A stretch of 24,024 bases of DNA from Fusobacterium sp. (GCF_032477075.1 NZ_JAWDXO010000044.1:1-24024), one strand, 5' to 3'. Numbered from the stretch's first letter, positions 15,810-23,924 are shown. Made by a program: numbers and translations. The notes: generated from the letters alone by a model not told the origin.

Positions 15810-16658
15810 ATGACAATTGAAGAAAGAGCCTGCAGCACCAAACTTACCAAAAACGAAAAAAAAGTTCTAGAATACATACTTCAAAATTTGGAAAGAGCCT
15901 GCTATATGACGTCCAATGAAATAGCAAAAAAATTAAAACTGGGAAATACTTCAGTTATAAGAATGGCAAAATCTCTTGGATTTTCAGGATATGGAGAATT
16001 TAAAAAGAAACTGGCTTTGGAAACTTTAGAAAAAAAGTATCAGAAAATAGACAATCATCTACCTTTTGAAAAAATAACTATTACAAATTCTATAGATTTA
16101 AAACAAATACCTGAACTGGTATTTCAAAATATGCAAAATAATATTTTAAAAGATCAAAATAGAAATAACGCAGAAAAATATATAGAAACAGCTAAAAAAA
16201 TAATAGGTGCAAAGAGAAAATATATAGCTGGTTTTCGCAATACCTATGGAATTGCCAATTATTTGACCACTGTCTTATCACATGTAATACCTGAAGTAAC
16301 ACATCTCAATGCACAGAATGGATTTGAAGATCAGGCTATAGATATGGATGAAAATGATGTATTGATACTTTTTACTCTACCTCGTTATTCACAAAATGCC
16401 TTACAAGTACACAAAATAGCAAAGGAACGTAAATGTCCTGTAATTGTGATTACTAATCAATTGATATCTCCAGTAACTGAAGGTGCTGCCTATGTCTTGG
16501 TACATAGTGTAGATTCTCTCAGTTTCGCCAATTCTATAGTAGGAGTGACATTAACTGTTGAAATATTAGTCAGTCTTATAAGCAAACTTGCAGGAGAAAA
16601 AGGAAAAAAAAGGCTTGAAAAACTAGATGAATATATGTCTGAAACTGGAATGTACTAA
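15810..16658 (+). CDS. MurR/RpiR-family transcriptional regulator
   Basis: A 282-residue regulator. The N-terminal helix-turn-helix (about 10-80) contains MTSNEIAKKLKLGNTSVIRMAKSLGFSGYGEFK, the RpiR signature. The C-terminal SIS domain (about 125-260) includes KYIAGFRNTYGIANYL and DVLILFTLPRYSQNAL, a fold that usually binds a phosphosugar or related metabolite. AGGAG lies 8 bases before the ATG. It stands between a divergent dehydratase and a co-directional aspartate dehydrogenase-like gene and probably controls both. Its ligand could be a non-sugar metabolite here; that is inference. A terminator follows, so the next gene has its own promoter. Confidence 0.93.
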   Translation: MTIEERACSTKLTKNEKKVLEYILQNLERACYMTSNEIAKKLKLGNTSVIRMAKSLGFSGYGEFKKKLALETLEKKYQKIDNHLPFEKITITNSIDLKQIPELVFQNMQNNILKDQNRNNAEKYIETAKKIIGAKRKYIAGFRNTYGIANYLTTVLSHVIPEVTHLNAQNGFEDQAIDMDENDVLILFTLPRYSQNALQVHKIAKERKCPVIVITNQLISPVTEGAAYVLVHSVDSLSFANSIVGVTLTVEILVSLISKLAGEKGKKRLEKLDEYMSETGMY

Positions 16659-16668
16659 AAATAAAGAT

Positions 16669-16697
16669 GGCTTAGAATAAAATTCTAAGTCTTTTTC
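16669..16697 (+). terminator. Rho-independent terminator of the rpiR gene
   Basis: Arms GGCTTAGAAT (16669-16678) and ATTCTAAGTC (16682-16691) pair with one G-U and a 3-base loop, followed by TTTTT. It lies 11 bases after the stop. Confidence 0.85.
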
Positions 16698-16699
16698 TA

Positions 16700-16727
16700 T
16701 TGACAAAGCAGTCATACCTGATATAAT
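16700..16727 (+). promoter_or_regulatory. Consensus promoter of the aspartate dehydrogenase-like gene
   Basis: A perfect TTGACA (16700-16705) and a perfect TATAAT (16722-16727) are 16 bases apart. Transcription would start near 16734. The -10 and start point are overlaid by a 34-bp palindrome, so the promoter is probably strong but repressed. Confidence 0.8.
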
Positions 16728-16758
16728 TTAAAATAAATATTAATATTTATTTTAAATT
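16725..16758. promoter_or_regulatory. Perfect 34-bp palindrome over the promoter, operator candidate
   Basis: Two 17-base arms, 16725-16741 (AATTTAAAATAAATATT) and 16742-16758, are exact reverse complements with no spacer. It covers the end of the -10 box and the predicted transcription start, where a bound repressor would block RNA polymerase. RpiR, encoded just upstream, is the natural candidate. Most of the left arm is not transcribed, so a DNA-level role fits better than an RNA hairpin. Confidence 0.55.
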
Positions 16759-16795
16759 GATAAAAAATTATAAAATTTAAAAAGGAGGCATCAGC

Positions 16796-17551
16796 ATGGC
16801 AAAAGTAGGGTTTTTAGGATGTGGCAAAATTGGACAAAGTATGGTAGAACACATTAAGAAAAAAGAAACTCATCAAATAACTTTTATACAAGATCCTTTT
16901 TTTAAATGTGAAGGAGAGTTAAAAGAAAAAATTATTGTTCAAGGGTTAGATTCATTTTATGAAGGAACAGATTTAATTATAGAAGCAGCTACTGCTGATG
17001 TCCTCAAAGAAAATATAGAATTGATACTGAAACATTCAAACCTGTTGGTATTATCAGTAACAGCTTTCAGTGATGATGATTTTACAGATAAAGTAAAAAA
17101 ATTATGCAGTAAATATGGAAGACATATATATTTTCCTCATGGAGCAATATTAGGAATGGATGGACTTTTTGATGCTCGTTCTATTGTCAACAGTGTAATT
17201 ATTGAAACTGTAAAAAATCCTAAAAGCCTAGGACGTGAAGATACAGAAAGAACAGTTGTATATGAAGGTACTACTAGAGAAGCATGTAAACTTTATCCAA
17301 GAAATGTCAATGTCCATGCTACTATAGCATTATCAGGAATAGGATTTGATAAAACATATTCAAGAATAGTTTCAGATCCAGCTGTCACTACTAACACTCA
17401 TAATATATGTATAAAAGGAGAAGGAATTTCATTTACTCTAAATATAAGCAGTTTTTCAACTGGAGGAGTTACTGGAATTTACACACCTATATCAGCTTGT
17501 GGAAGTTTAGACAGAATATTAGGAGGAGATGAATACTGCACATTTGTATAA
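16796..17551 (+). CDS. L-aspartate dehydrogenase-family protein (NadX-like)
   Basis: A 251-residue NAD(P)-binding protein. The Rossmann motif GFLGCGKIGQSM is at 5-16, and ATADVLKENIELIL and LLVLSVTAFSD are typical of the family. The catalytic half has FPHGAILGMDGL (113-124), EGTTREACKLYPRNVNVHATIAL (157-179) and DPAVTTNTHNI, where His202 probably matches the active-site histidine. Members interconvert L-aspartate and iminosuccinate/oxaloacetate, either feeding NAD synthesis or serving aspartate catabolism. No nadA or nadC is nearby; instead it sits beside an RpiR regulator and a PLP dehydratase. An AGGAGG site precedes the ATG by 8 bases. It has its own promoter and a terminator, so it is monocistronic. 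Confidence 0.9.
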   Translation: MAKVGFLGCGKIGQSMVEHIKKKETHQITFIQDPFFKCEGELKEKIIVQGLDSFYEGTDLIIEAATADVLKENIELILKHSNLLVLSVTAFSDDDFTDKVKKLCSKYGRHIYFPHGAILGMDGLFDARSIVNSVIIETVKNPKSLGREDTERTVVYEGTTREACKLYPRNVNVHATIALSGIGFDKTYSRIVSDPAVTTNTHNICIKGEGISFTLNISSFSTGGVTGIYTPISACGSLDRILGGDEYCTFV

Positions 17552-17647
17552 AAATACTGATTTATAATTTTTTATTTTATGTATTATTCAAAACACTAAA
17601 TTTTGTAAAATTGTATAAAAGAAAATATTAATTTAAAATTTTTTTAA

Positions 17648-17682
17648 TAAAAAACAGCCATAGAAATAATGACTGTTTTTTA
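17648..17682. terminator. Bidirectional terminator between aspartate dehydrogenase and aldolase genes
   Basis: AAAAAACAGCCA (to 17660) pairs with TGACTGTTTTTT (from 17670) with one mismatch and a 9-base loop, with A/T tracts on both sides. It ends the sugar operon on the minus strand and can end the plus-strand gene as well. Confidence 0.75.
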
Positions 17683-17698
17683 ATTTACTAGAAAATTT

Positions 17699-18658
17699 TT
17701 ATTTTGTTTTGAATACTGAATTAATTTTCTTTACATAGAAGTTCTTCATTTCATTTCTAGCATAACCAAGATATTTTTTTAAATCCATTTCTTTTGGATT
17801 TTCTGCAAAATATTCTCTCAAAGTGCTTGTAAAAACAAGTCTTCCATCTGTATCTACATTTATTTTTGTAACTATTGACTTAGACGCTTTTCTTAATTCT
17901 TCATCAGGTATTCCTATTGCATCTTTTACTTCTCCCCCAAACTCTTTAAATCTTTTGATATAGTCTTGAGGTACCGAAGATGAACCATGAAGAACTATTG
18001 GAAAACTTCCTATCTCTTTTTTTATATTTTCAAGTATATCAAGTCTTAATTTAGGATCTTCTCCCACTTTGAATTTATGCGCTCCATGAGCTGTTCCTAT
18101 TGCAATAGCAAGAGAATCTACTCCTGTCTTTTTTATAAATTCTACTGCTTCAGCTGGTTTTGTGAATGTACTTTCATCTGCAGAATGTTCATCTTCTGTT
18201 CCATGAATAACACCAATTTCTCCCTCTACAGAAGCATCATATGCTTTTGCAAGTTCTACTATTTCTTTAGTTAATTCTATATTTTTTTCAAAGTCATATT
18301 TTGAAGCATCTATCATTACAGATGAAAAACCATAATCAAGGCAGTCCTTAATCAAATCATATCCTTTTCCATGGTCAAGATTAAGTGCCACAGCTATTTT
18401 TGATCCCTTTGCTCTTATTTCATCTATTGCTCCTTTTACTAGAAGAGGAAGCTGCTCTTTTCCAATATATATCCTTGCACTTGCTGATATTTGAATTATA
18501 ACATCACTTTCAGCTTCTGTACATGCATCTAATATCGCTCGAAGCTGCTCTAAATTTGCAAAGTTAAATGCTGGTATAGAATATCCATTTTCATTAGCTC
18601 TTTTAAACATATCTCTCGTATTTTCAAGTCCAAGGTCTTTAAAACTGTATTTTTTCAT
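17699..18658 (-). CDS. Class II (zinc) ketose-bisphosphate aldolase
   Basis: A 319-residue class II aldolase of the fructose/tagatose-bisphosphate family, splitting a ketose bisphosphate into glycerone phosphate and an aldehyde phosphate. It has catalytic Asp95 and zinc ligand His96 in NLDHGKGYD, the other zinc ligands His191 (GTAHGAHKF) and His224 (VLHGSSSVP), VEGEIG near 144-149 and the phosphate-binding NVDTD. It starts 4 bases after the stop of the PfkB kinase gene (AGAGGATAAG as ribosome site), so the two are translationally close. Being last in a PTS operon, it probably acts on the product of that kinase rather than in central glycolysis. Fructose or tagatose bisphosphate cannot be told apart by eye. 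Confidence 0.93.
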   Translation of the reverse strand: MKKYSFKDLGLENTRDMFKRANENGYSIPAFNFANLEQLRAILDACTEAESDVIIQISASARIYIGKEQLPLLVKGAIDEIRAKGSKIAVALNLDHGKGYDLIKDCLDYGFSSVMIDASKYDFEKNIELTKEIVELAKAYDASVEGEIGVIHGTEDEHSADESTFTKPAEAVEFIKKTGVDSLAIAIGTAHGAHKFKVGEDPKLRLDILENIKKEIGSFPIVLHGSSSVPQDYIKRFKEFGGEVKDAIGIPDEELRKASKSIVTKINVDTDGRLVFTSTLREYFAENPKEMDLKKYLGYARNEMKNFYVKKINSVFKTK

Positions 18659-18662
18659 TTAC

Positions 18663-19559
18663 TTATCCTCTCTTTATTCTTTTTTCAACCTCATCTAACT
18701 CAGGTATAGAATTACGTCCACCAAGTTTTTCTACCGATAATGAAGCACATGCTGAAGCAAATTCTATATTTTTCTCTATTGAAAAACCATTACTTAATCC
18801 ATAGACAAAAGCTCCATGAAAAATATCTCCTGCCCCAGTAGTATCTACTGCTTTAGTTTTAAAAGCTTTAAATTTCAATACTTCTCCATCTTTTTTCATT
18901 ATAGCCCCTCTTTCTCCTAAAGTTACTATAATAGTATTTTTATTCAATGCTTCCAACTTTTTAAGAACATATTCAAAATCTTTCTCTTCTATTTTATCCA
19001 TTTTACAGTAATCTTTTGCAAAGTCTTCTGAACAAACCAGATAATCTACAAATTCTCCTATAACCAGAGTTCCTTCTTTATATGTTCCTGCATCTAATAC
19101 TGATACAGCTTTTGGAAATTCTTTATGTATTTTTAAAGCTATATCCAGTTCATGCCCATCATAAAGTATTATTTCAGGAGCTTTTTCATATGTCATTTTA
19201 AAATCATCTACAGGTTTTTCCTCCCTATAGTTTATTATTGTTCTTGAACCACTTTCTTCATTAGCTATTATTATACTGCATGGTGTAACCAATTTATTTG
19301 ACACAACTATATTTTTAGTGTCTACTCCCACTTCATTAAGATCTTCTAATATTTTTTTGCCATAGAAATCACTTCCTAAAGCTGTTATATATGAAACATT
19401 TTCTCCATATTTTCCTAACAGATAGGCAGCATTCCCTGCTGGTCCACCGCTCACCATTATTCTGTCCTTTGCTTTATATTTTCTATTTTCCACTGGAAAG
19501 TGAGGGAGCAGATATGTTATGTCATATGCTGAGTGTCCTACACAAAGTATTTTTTTCAT
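18663..19559 (-). CDS. PfkB/ribokinase-family sugar kinase
   Basis: A 298-residue carbohydrate kinase. The substrate-binding half has MVSGGPAGNAAYLLGKYG (35-52) and a GSDFYGKKILEDLNEVGVDT motif. The ATP and catalytic site is DTTGAGDIFHGAF (239-251), with Asp245 as the likely base. It lies 28 bases after the EIIC gene and 4 bases before the aldolase. In this order it should phosphorylate the imported sugar phosphate at a second position, making the bisphosphate for the aldolase, in the manner of 1-phosphofructokinase or tagatose-6-phosphate kinase. The real sugar is unknown. AAGGATG serves as ribosome site. Confidence 0.93.
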   Translation of the reverse strand: MKKILCVGHSAYDITYLLPHFPVENRKYKAKDRIMVSGGPAGNAAYLLGKYGENVSYITALGSDFYGKKILEDLNEVGVDTKNIVVSNKLVTPCSIIIANEESGSRTIINYREEKPVDDFKMTYEKAPEIILYDGHELDIALKIHKEFPKAVSVLDAGTYKEGTLVIGEFVDYLVCSEDFAKDYCKMDKIEEKDFEYVLKKLEALNKNTIIVTLGERGAIMKKDGEVLKFKAFKTKAVDTTGAGDIFHGAFVYGLSNGFSIEKNIEFASACASLSVEKLGGRNSIPELDEVEKRIKRG

Positions 19560-19587
19560 GAAGCATCATCCTTTCATTATAATGATC

Positions 19588-20955
19588 TTAATATTCATCT
19601 TTTGCATTGATAACATTTGTTTTTGTTTTTATGAAACTAGGAATAATAAGCACAGCAAGAAGAATTGCTACAATTATATATATTCCAGCTGTTCCAATAG
19701 ATGATGTTGATTTTCCTATTAAAATTCCTAATACTCCAAAGTCAAAGTCTCCAAATGTTGTATTTTGGAATCCAATATTTCCTAATACAGGAAGAAGCAT
19801 TGCTGGTAAGAATGACAGTAAAAGTCCATTAACAAATGATCCAACTATTGCTCCTTTCTTTCCTCCAGTAGCATTTCCATAGATACCTGCTGTTGCACCG
19901 CAGAAGAAGTGAGGTACAAGTCCAGGAATAATAAGTACTGCTCCAACTGCTCCTAATATAACCATTCCAATTACTCCACCTATGAATGAAGATATAAATC
20001 CAATCAATACTGCATTTGGTGCATAAGTAAAAAATACTGCACAGTCAACTGCTGGTATTGCATTAGGAATAAGTTTTTGAGAAATTCCTTGGAATGCTGG
20101 TATAAGTTCAGAAAGTATCATTCTTACGCCATTATATACAATTGTAACTCCAACTGCAAAACTTAAGGCAGATGTAAGAGCAAATACTATATAGTTTTTT
20201 CCACCAGATAAAGTTTCTGTATACTCAGATCCAGCTGCAATAGCTGCAATAAGATAAAATACGATCATAGTTATAGCTGTAGATATAGTACTGTCTCTCA
20301 AGAAATTTACTTTTTCAGGGATAACTATATTTTCTGTACTATTTTCTTTATCTCCTATTTTTTCTCCAATAAATGCTGAAAGATAATATCCTAAAGAACC
20401 AAAATGCCCCATAGCTATTCCATCATCATCAGTTACAAGATCTGTATATCTTTGTCCAATGCTTGGAGATATAGCTGACCATGCTCCTAATAATATTCCT
20501 CCTATAAGAATAAGAGTAGTTCCTTGCATTCCAGAAGTAGAGAGAACTGCTGAAAACATACAAGCCATAAAGAAACTATGATGTCCTGTTAAAAATATAT
20601 ATTTAAATTTAGTTACTCTTGCGATTATAATATTGATAATAAGTCCTGCAACTAGTATAAACATTGTTTCTTTACCAAGAATATTTTGGGCAATAGAAAC
20701 TATTGCCTCATTATTTGGTACTACTCCTGTAATTCCAAATCCCTTTTCTATCATTTTCCCTAATGGATCCAGATTTTTAACAATAAAATCTGCTCCTGCA
20801 CCTAGCATTATATATCCAAGTATTGGTTTCAAAGTTCCTGTTATAAGTTTATTTAGTGGTTTTTTCAAAGCAATCAGTCCTACAAGTGACATAAGTCCTA
20901 ATAAGAATGCTGGGTTAGTAAGTATATCATTTCCTATAATATTTAAAAAATTCAT
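19588..20955 (-). CDS. PTS EIIC, ascorbate (UlaA/SgaT) family
   Basis: A 455-residue integral membrane permease with about ten or more hydrophobic segments. Hallmarks shared with E. coli UlaA are LTGHHSFFM (around 125-133), RMILSELIPAFQGISQKLIPNAIPAVDCA, FFTYAPNAVLIGFI and LIIPGLVPHFFC. EIIC of this family imports ascorbate in E. coli, but here the neighbouring kinase and aldolase are not ascorbate enzymes, so another sugar acid, polyol or ketose is more likely. AGGAGGGA precedes the ATG. It is co-transcribed, with EIIB 33 bases upstream and the kinase 28 bases downstream. Confidence 0.95.
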   Translation of the reverse strand: MNFLNIIGNDILTNPAFLLGLMSLVGLIALKKPLNKLITGTLKPILGYIMLGAGADFIVKNLDPLGKMIEKGFGITGVVPNNEAIVSIAQNILGKETMFILVAGLIINIIIARVTKFKYIFLTGHHSFFMACMFSAVLSTSGMQGTTLILIGGILLGAWSAISPSIGQRYTDLVTDDDGIAMGHFGSLGYYLSAFIGEKIGDKENSTENIVIPEKVNFLRDSTISTAITMIVFYLIAAIAAGSEYTETLSGGKNYIVFALTSALSFAVGVTIVYNGVRMILSELIPAFQGISQKLIPNAIPAVDCAVFFTYAPNAVLIGFISSFIGGVIGMVILGAVGAVLIIPGLVPHFFCGATAGIYGNATGGKKGAIVGSFVNGLLLSFLPAMLLPVLGNIGFQNTTFGDFDFGVLGILIGKSTSSIGTAGIYIIVAILLAVLIIPSFIKTKTNVINAKDEY

Positions 20956-20988
20956 TCTTTTCCCTCCTAAATATTTTTTATATAAATT

Positions 20989-21264
20989 TTATTTTACTAA
21001 TTCCTTAATTTTATCCAACACATCTTCTTTGATTTTTTTCTTGTTTGTATAACTTCTGATTTCTGCTACATTATATCCAGAAAGTTGATCTGCAAGTTGT
21101 TTTACAGTCACAATCAAATCTGCTCCTTTTCCTGCTACAGAGTTAAAATCTGATGATGATACATCTGCTTCTATCCCTTCCTCTTTACATATTTCTTCAA
21201 TCTTCATAGCACACATCAAGCTACTTCCAATTCCATTTCCACATACTGTTAATATTTTTATCAT
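20989..21264 (-). CDS. PTS EIIB, ascorbate (UlaB) family
   Basis: A 91-residue cytosolic phosphocarrier. The P-loop-like site ILTVCGNGIGSSLM carries Cys8, which receives phosphate from EIIA and passes it to the sugar during import by EIIC. Length and motif match the separate EIIB of the Ula/Sga group. AAGGAGTG precedes the ATG by about 8 bases. It lies between EIIA (35 bases upstream) and EIIC in one operon. Confidence 0.95.
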   Translation of the reverse strand: MIKILTVCGNGIGSSLMCAMKIEEICKEEGIEADVSSSDFNSVAGKGADLIVTVKQLADQLSGYNVAEIRSYTNKKKIKEDVLDKIKELVK

Positions 21265-21299
21265 TGATTACCACTCCTTTATATATTTTTCTTTCAAGT

Positions 21300-21728
21300 T
21301 TAAATTAAATACATTATCTCTTGAACAGTTTTTACTTCAATGATTTTCTCTATTCTCTCTTCGTCTTCTATCAATTCCATAAGTTCCATAAGAGTTTCTA
21401 TATGAGAATCATTATTTACTGCTCCTAATACAAAGAATATAAATACTTTTTCCTCTTCACCTTCAAAAACTATTCCTTCATTTATCTTTAGCATGGATAT
21501 ACAATTTTTGTTTACTCCATCCTCTGGTCTAGAGTGTGGCATAGCCACTTTTGGTGCAATTATTATATATGTTCCAAATTTATTTACATTAGCTATCATT
21601 GCATCTATATATGAATTTTCGATACTTCCATCTTCTACTAAGGGTTTTGCTGCTAAAACTATTGCTTCTTTCCAGTCATTTACATTTTCTATTATATTTA
21701 TCCTTCCCTTAATTGCTTCTTTCAACAT
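21300..21728 (-). CDS. PTS EIIA (fructose/mannitol-ascorbate type)
   Basis: A 142-residue EIIA_2-type phosphocarrier. His65 in MPHSRPEDGV is the phosphorylation site, as in E. coli UlaC, and DWKEAIVLAAKPLVEDGSI is the typical opening. The ATG at 21728 is chosen because AGGAGA stands 6-8 bases upstream; the frame extends 45 bases further but that part lies in the promoter region. It is first in the structural operon, followed by EIIB. A homologous EIIA domain ends the regulator encoded just upstream, so the two may compete for the same phosphate donor. Confidence 0.94.
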   Translation of the reverse strand: MLKEAIKGRINIIENVNDWKEAIVLAAKPLVEDGSIENSYIDAMIANVNKFGTYIIIAPKVAMPHSRPEDGVNKNCISMLKINEGIVFEGEEEKVFIFFVLGAVNNDSHIETLMELMELIEDEERIEKIIEVKTVQEIMYLI

Positions 21729-21759
21729 TTTAATATCTCCTTTTGACCTTGTTAATATC

Positions 21760-21788
21760 ATTGTACTCTGCACATTAATTATTTTAAA
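21760..21788 (-). promoter_or_regulatory. Probable promoter of the PTS structural operon
   Basis: On the minus strand TTTAAA (21783-21788) and TACAAT (21760-21765) are 17 bases apart, directly upstream of the EIIA gene. Both boxes are imperfect, as expected for a promoter that needs an activator such as the PRD regulator encoded upstream. Confidence 0.45.
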
Positions 21789-21802
21789 GATTCTATTTTA
21801 TT

Positions 21803-21833
21803 CAAAAAAAATGGCTGGTCTGCTGACCAGTCA
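21803..21833 (-). terminator. Rho-independent terminator after the regulator gene
   Basis: The stem has arms 21812-21820 (TGGCTGGTC) and 21825-21833 (GACCAGTCA) with a TGCT loop. On the minus strand it is followed by eight T. It lies just past the regulator stop and separates that gene from the PTS structural genes, which need their own promoter. Confidence 0.85.
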
Positions 21834-21835
21834 TC

Positions 21836-23866
21836 TTAATTAGTTAAATATTTTATTATATCTTTTCCTGTTTTACTTCTTCTTATTTTTTCTTCCAGAT
21901 TATTTTCTTCAATTTTTTCTACAATTTCTATTAGACTATCCAGATGTTCTCTTTCATCTTTTACACAAAAACATATTACTATTCCAATTTTTTCTTCATC
22001 TAAAAAATCTATTCTTTTATCATAAGTAACTATGGAAAATGCTGTCTTTTTTACAAGATTCTTTGACTTTGCATGAGGAAAAATGACATTTGGAATAAGC
22101 ATTATATAGTTTCCAAAATCATCTACCAACTTTATCATATTCTCAATATATTCTTCTTCTATACAACCATCTCTTAACAACAACTCTCCAGCTTCTCTTA
22201 TGGCTTCTCTCCAATCAGTAGCTTTTCCTTTTAATTTTATTCTCTTTTCTGACAACAGGTCAGAGATTGTAATTTTTTTATGAAAAAGATCATCTATCAA
22301 CTTACTATCCAGAAAAGTTTTTAAAGCTCCTAACAGTTTTTCATCTGCCTTTATTTTACTATTTTTTTCAATTACTTCTACTAATTCTGAAAATATTATT
22401 TTTTTGCTGTCTCTTGATATTGGATAATTGTCTAATTTTGCCATATCCTCTTTATTTAAAATAGGATTTACTTTTATAATAGTTTTATCAGTTTCAAAGT
22501 CATCTAATGGAATTGTTGTCAATATCAAATCTATATCAGTTCTTTTATTTACTTTTTCCAAAAGATATCTAGGGATAGTATCTATAATTTCCACTCTGTA
22601 CATGTCCTTTAATTGTTGAGCCAAAAGTTTAGAACTTCCATATCCTGAACCACATACAACAAGCACTTTCACTTTTTCACGTTTCTTTTTTATATTTCTG
22701 TCTATAGCAGCTTTAAAATGTATTGTAATAAATGCTATTTCATCATTTGTAAATTTATTATCTATAAAATCTTCAAGCCCTCCTACACTTCCCTTTATCA
22801 ATGAAAAGAGATTTGGATAACTTTCTACTACTTCTTCATATATTGTATTTTCTAGATCTATTCCATTTTTAAGTCTGTATATAGTAGGTTTTATATGATT
22901 TACCAATCCTGTCATAAGAGTTTCATCTGCTGATATATCTACATCTAATTTTTCATTTATTCTGTTTATAAAATTTTTTACTATCATTTCTATTTCTACC
23001 CAATTTTCATAATATGAATAAGAAATATTATATGTATGACTTCCTAAAAAATAATCTGTTATCTTCAAATATTCCTCTTCTGAAAGCTCTATTTCATAAA
23101 ACCCTTCCAAAAGTGCTCTTGATTTTTCTACACATTCAAATTCAGATGTATTTTTTAAAAAATTATAGTTTTTTATACTTGTTATCTTATACCCTTTTTT
23201 ATTAAAATATATAACAAGTCTCAAATATTTAGATATTATATCAAAAGCTTCATCTGACACTATTTTATTCATAAGTTTTTGGCAGTAATTTATAAAAAGT
23301 TTTACTCCTTCTGTATCTATCTCTTCTAAATAATCATCAAGTATATTTTTTAGAAAACTGCTGTTGGATTTTTTTACCATACTCATAATCTTTAAAGTAC
23401 ATTGACGAATTTTTTCTTCCTCTCCTGTAACTCCAAGTCCTTTTTTATGTAAAAGTTCCAATTCTAAGCTGTATTCATCCAGCACTTTCCTTATATCTTT
23501 TAAATGAACTTTTATAGTGCTTCTACTTGTATCAAGTTCTTCTGATATTATATTTTGATTAATCTCCCTTTCAAAGCATATCTTCAATAATATATATATT
23601 TCTCTCTCTTTTGGAGAAAAAATATAATCTTGTCTGTTATCATCAAGATATTTTTCTAATGCTGCATAATCATCAACAAAGCATTCTCCTTTAGAAATGA
23701 TGAATTCAAATCCATCTTTTATTGAAAGTTCTTTCTGTATCTTTTCTACTTCATATCTTATACTTCTCTCACTCAGTCGAAAATTATCTGAAAGTTCTTT
23801 CAGTGATACATTTCTTTTTTTCTTGAGTAAAAAATGCAATAAATCTATTGATTTTCTTGACAGCAT
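21836..23866 (-). CDS. PTS-controlled transcriptional regulator (HTH, two PRDs, EIIB and EIIA domains; MtlR/LicR type)
   Basis: A 676-residue multidomain activator. An N-terminal HTH_11 (about 1-50) with LKELSDNFRLSERSIRYEV precedes a second HTH (about 88-135, EELDTSRSTIKVHLKDI). Two PTS regulation domains follow (about 180-285 and 295-395), with candidate phosphorylation histidines His277, His324 and His383. An EIIB-like domain has Cys405 in VVCGSGYGSS, and an EIIA domain (about 530-676) has His598 in IFPHAK. Phosphorylation of these sites normally tells the regulator whether the sugar is being imported. GGAGG precedes the ATG. It has its own promoter (23896-23924) and terminator, and probably activates the EIIA-EIIB-EIIC-kinase-aldolase operon downstream. 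Confidence 0.94.
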   Translation of the reverse strand: MLSRKSIDLLHFLLKKKRNVSLKELSDNFRLSERSIRYEVEKIQKELSIKDGFEFIISKGECFVDDYAALEKYLDDNRQDYIFSPKEREIYILLKICFEREINQNIISEELDTSRSTIKVHLKDIRKVLDEYSLELELLHKKGLGVTGEEEKIRQCTLKIMSMVKKSNSSFLKNILDDYLEEIDTEGVKLFINYCQKLMNKIVSDEAFDIISKYLRLVIYFNKKGYKITSIKNYNFLKNTSEFECVEKSRALLEGFYEIELSEEEYLKITDYFLGSHTYNISYSYYENWVEIEMIVKNFINRINEKLDVDISADETLMTGLVNHIKPTIYRLKNGIDLENTIYEEVVESYPNLFSLIKGSVGGLEDFIDNKFTNDEIAFITIHFKAAIDRNIKKKREKVKVLVVCGSGYGSSKLLAQQLKDMYRVEIIDTIPRYLLEKVNKRTDIDLILTTIPLDDFETDKTIIKVNPILNKEDMAKLDNYPISRDSKKIIFSELVEVIEKNSKIKADEKLLGALKTFLDSKLIDDLFHKKITISDLLSEKRIKLKGKATDWREAIREAGELLLRDGCIEEEYIENMIKLVDDFGNYIMLIPNVIFPHAKSKNLVKKTAFSIVTYDKRIDFLDEEKIGIVICFCVKDEREHLDSLIEIVEKIEENNLEEKIRRSKTGKDIIKYLTN

Positions 23867-23895
23867 GTTCTCCTCCTTCTATCTAATTATAAAAA

Positions 23896-23924
23896 ATTAT
23901 ACCTTAAAAAGCTCTTATATGCAA
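23896..23924 (-). promoter_or_regulatory. Promoter of the PTS regulator gene
   Basis: On the minus strand TTGCAT (23919-23924) and a perfect TATAAT (23896-23901) are 17 bases apart, about 30 bases before the ATG at 23866. Confidence 0.65.

Noticed and set aside
16796..17551. Aspartate dehydrogenase as part of an NAD synthesis operon
   Set aside because: No nadA or nadC is nearby and the gene has its own promoter and terminator beside an RpiR regulator, so this role is not supported by context.
20633..21052. Plus-strand frame opposite the EIIC and EIIB genes
   Set aside because: It lies wholly antisense to genes with clear family motifs and ribosome sites, and its own product has no recognisable features.
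21804..21833. BglG-type antitermination site in the leader of the PTS operon
   Set aside because: The hairpin lies upstream of the predicted PTS promoter and directly after the regulator stop, and the regulator has helix-turn-helix DNA-binding domains rather than an RNA-binding CAT domain.
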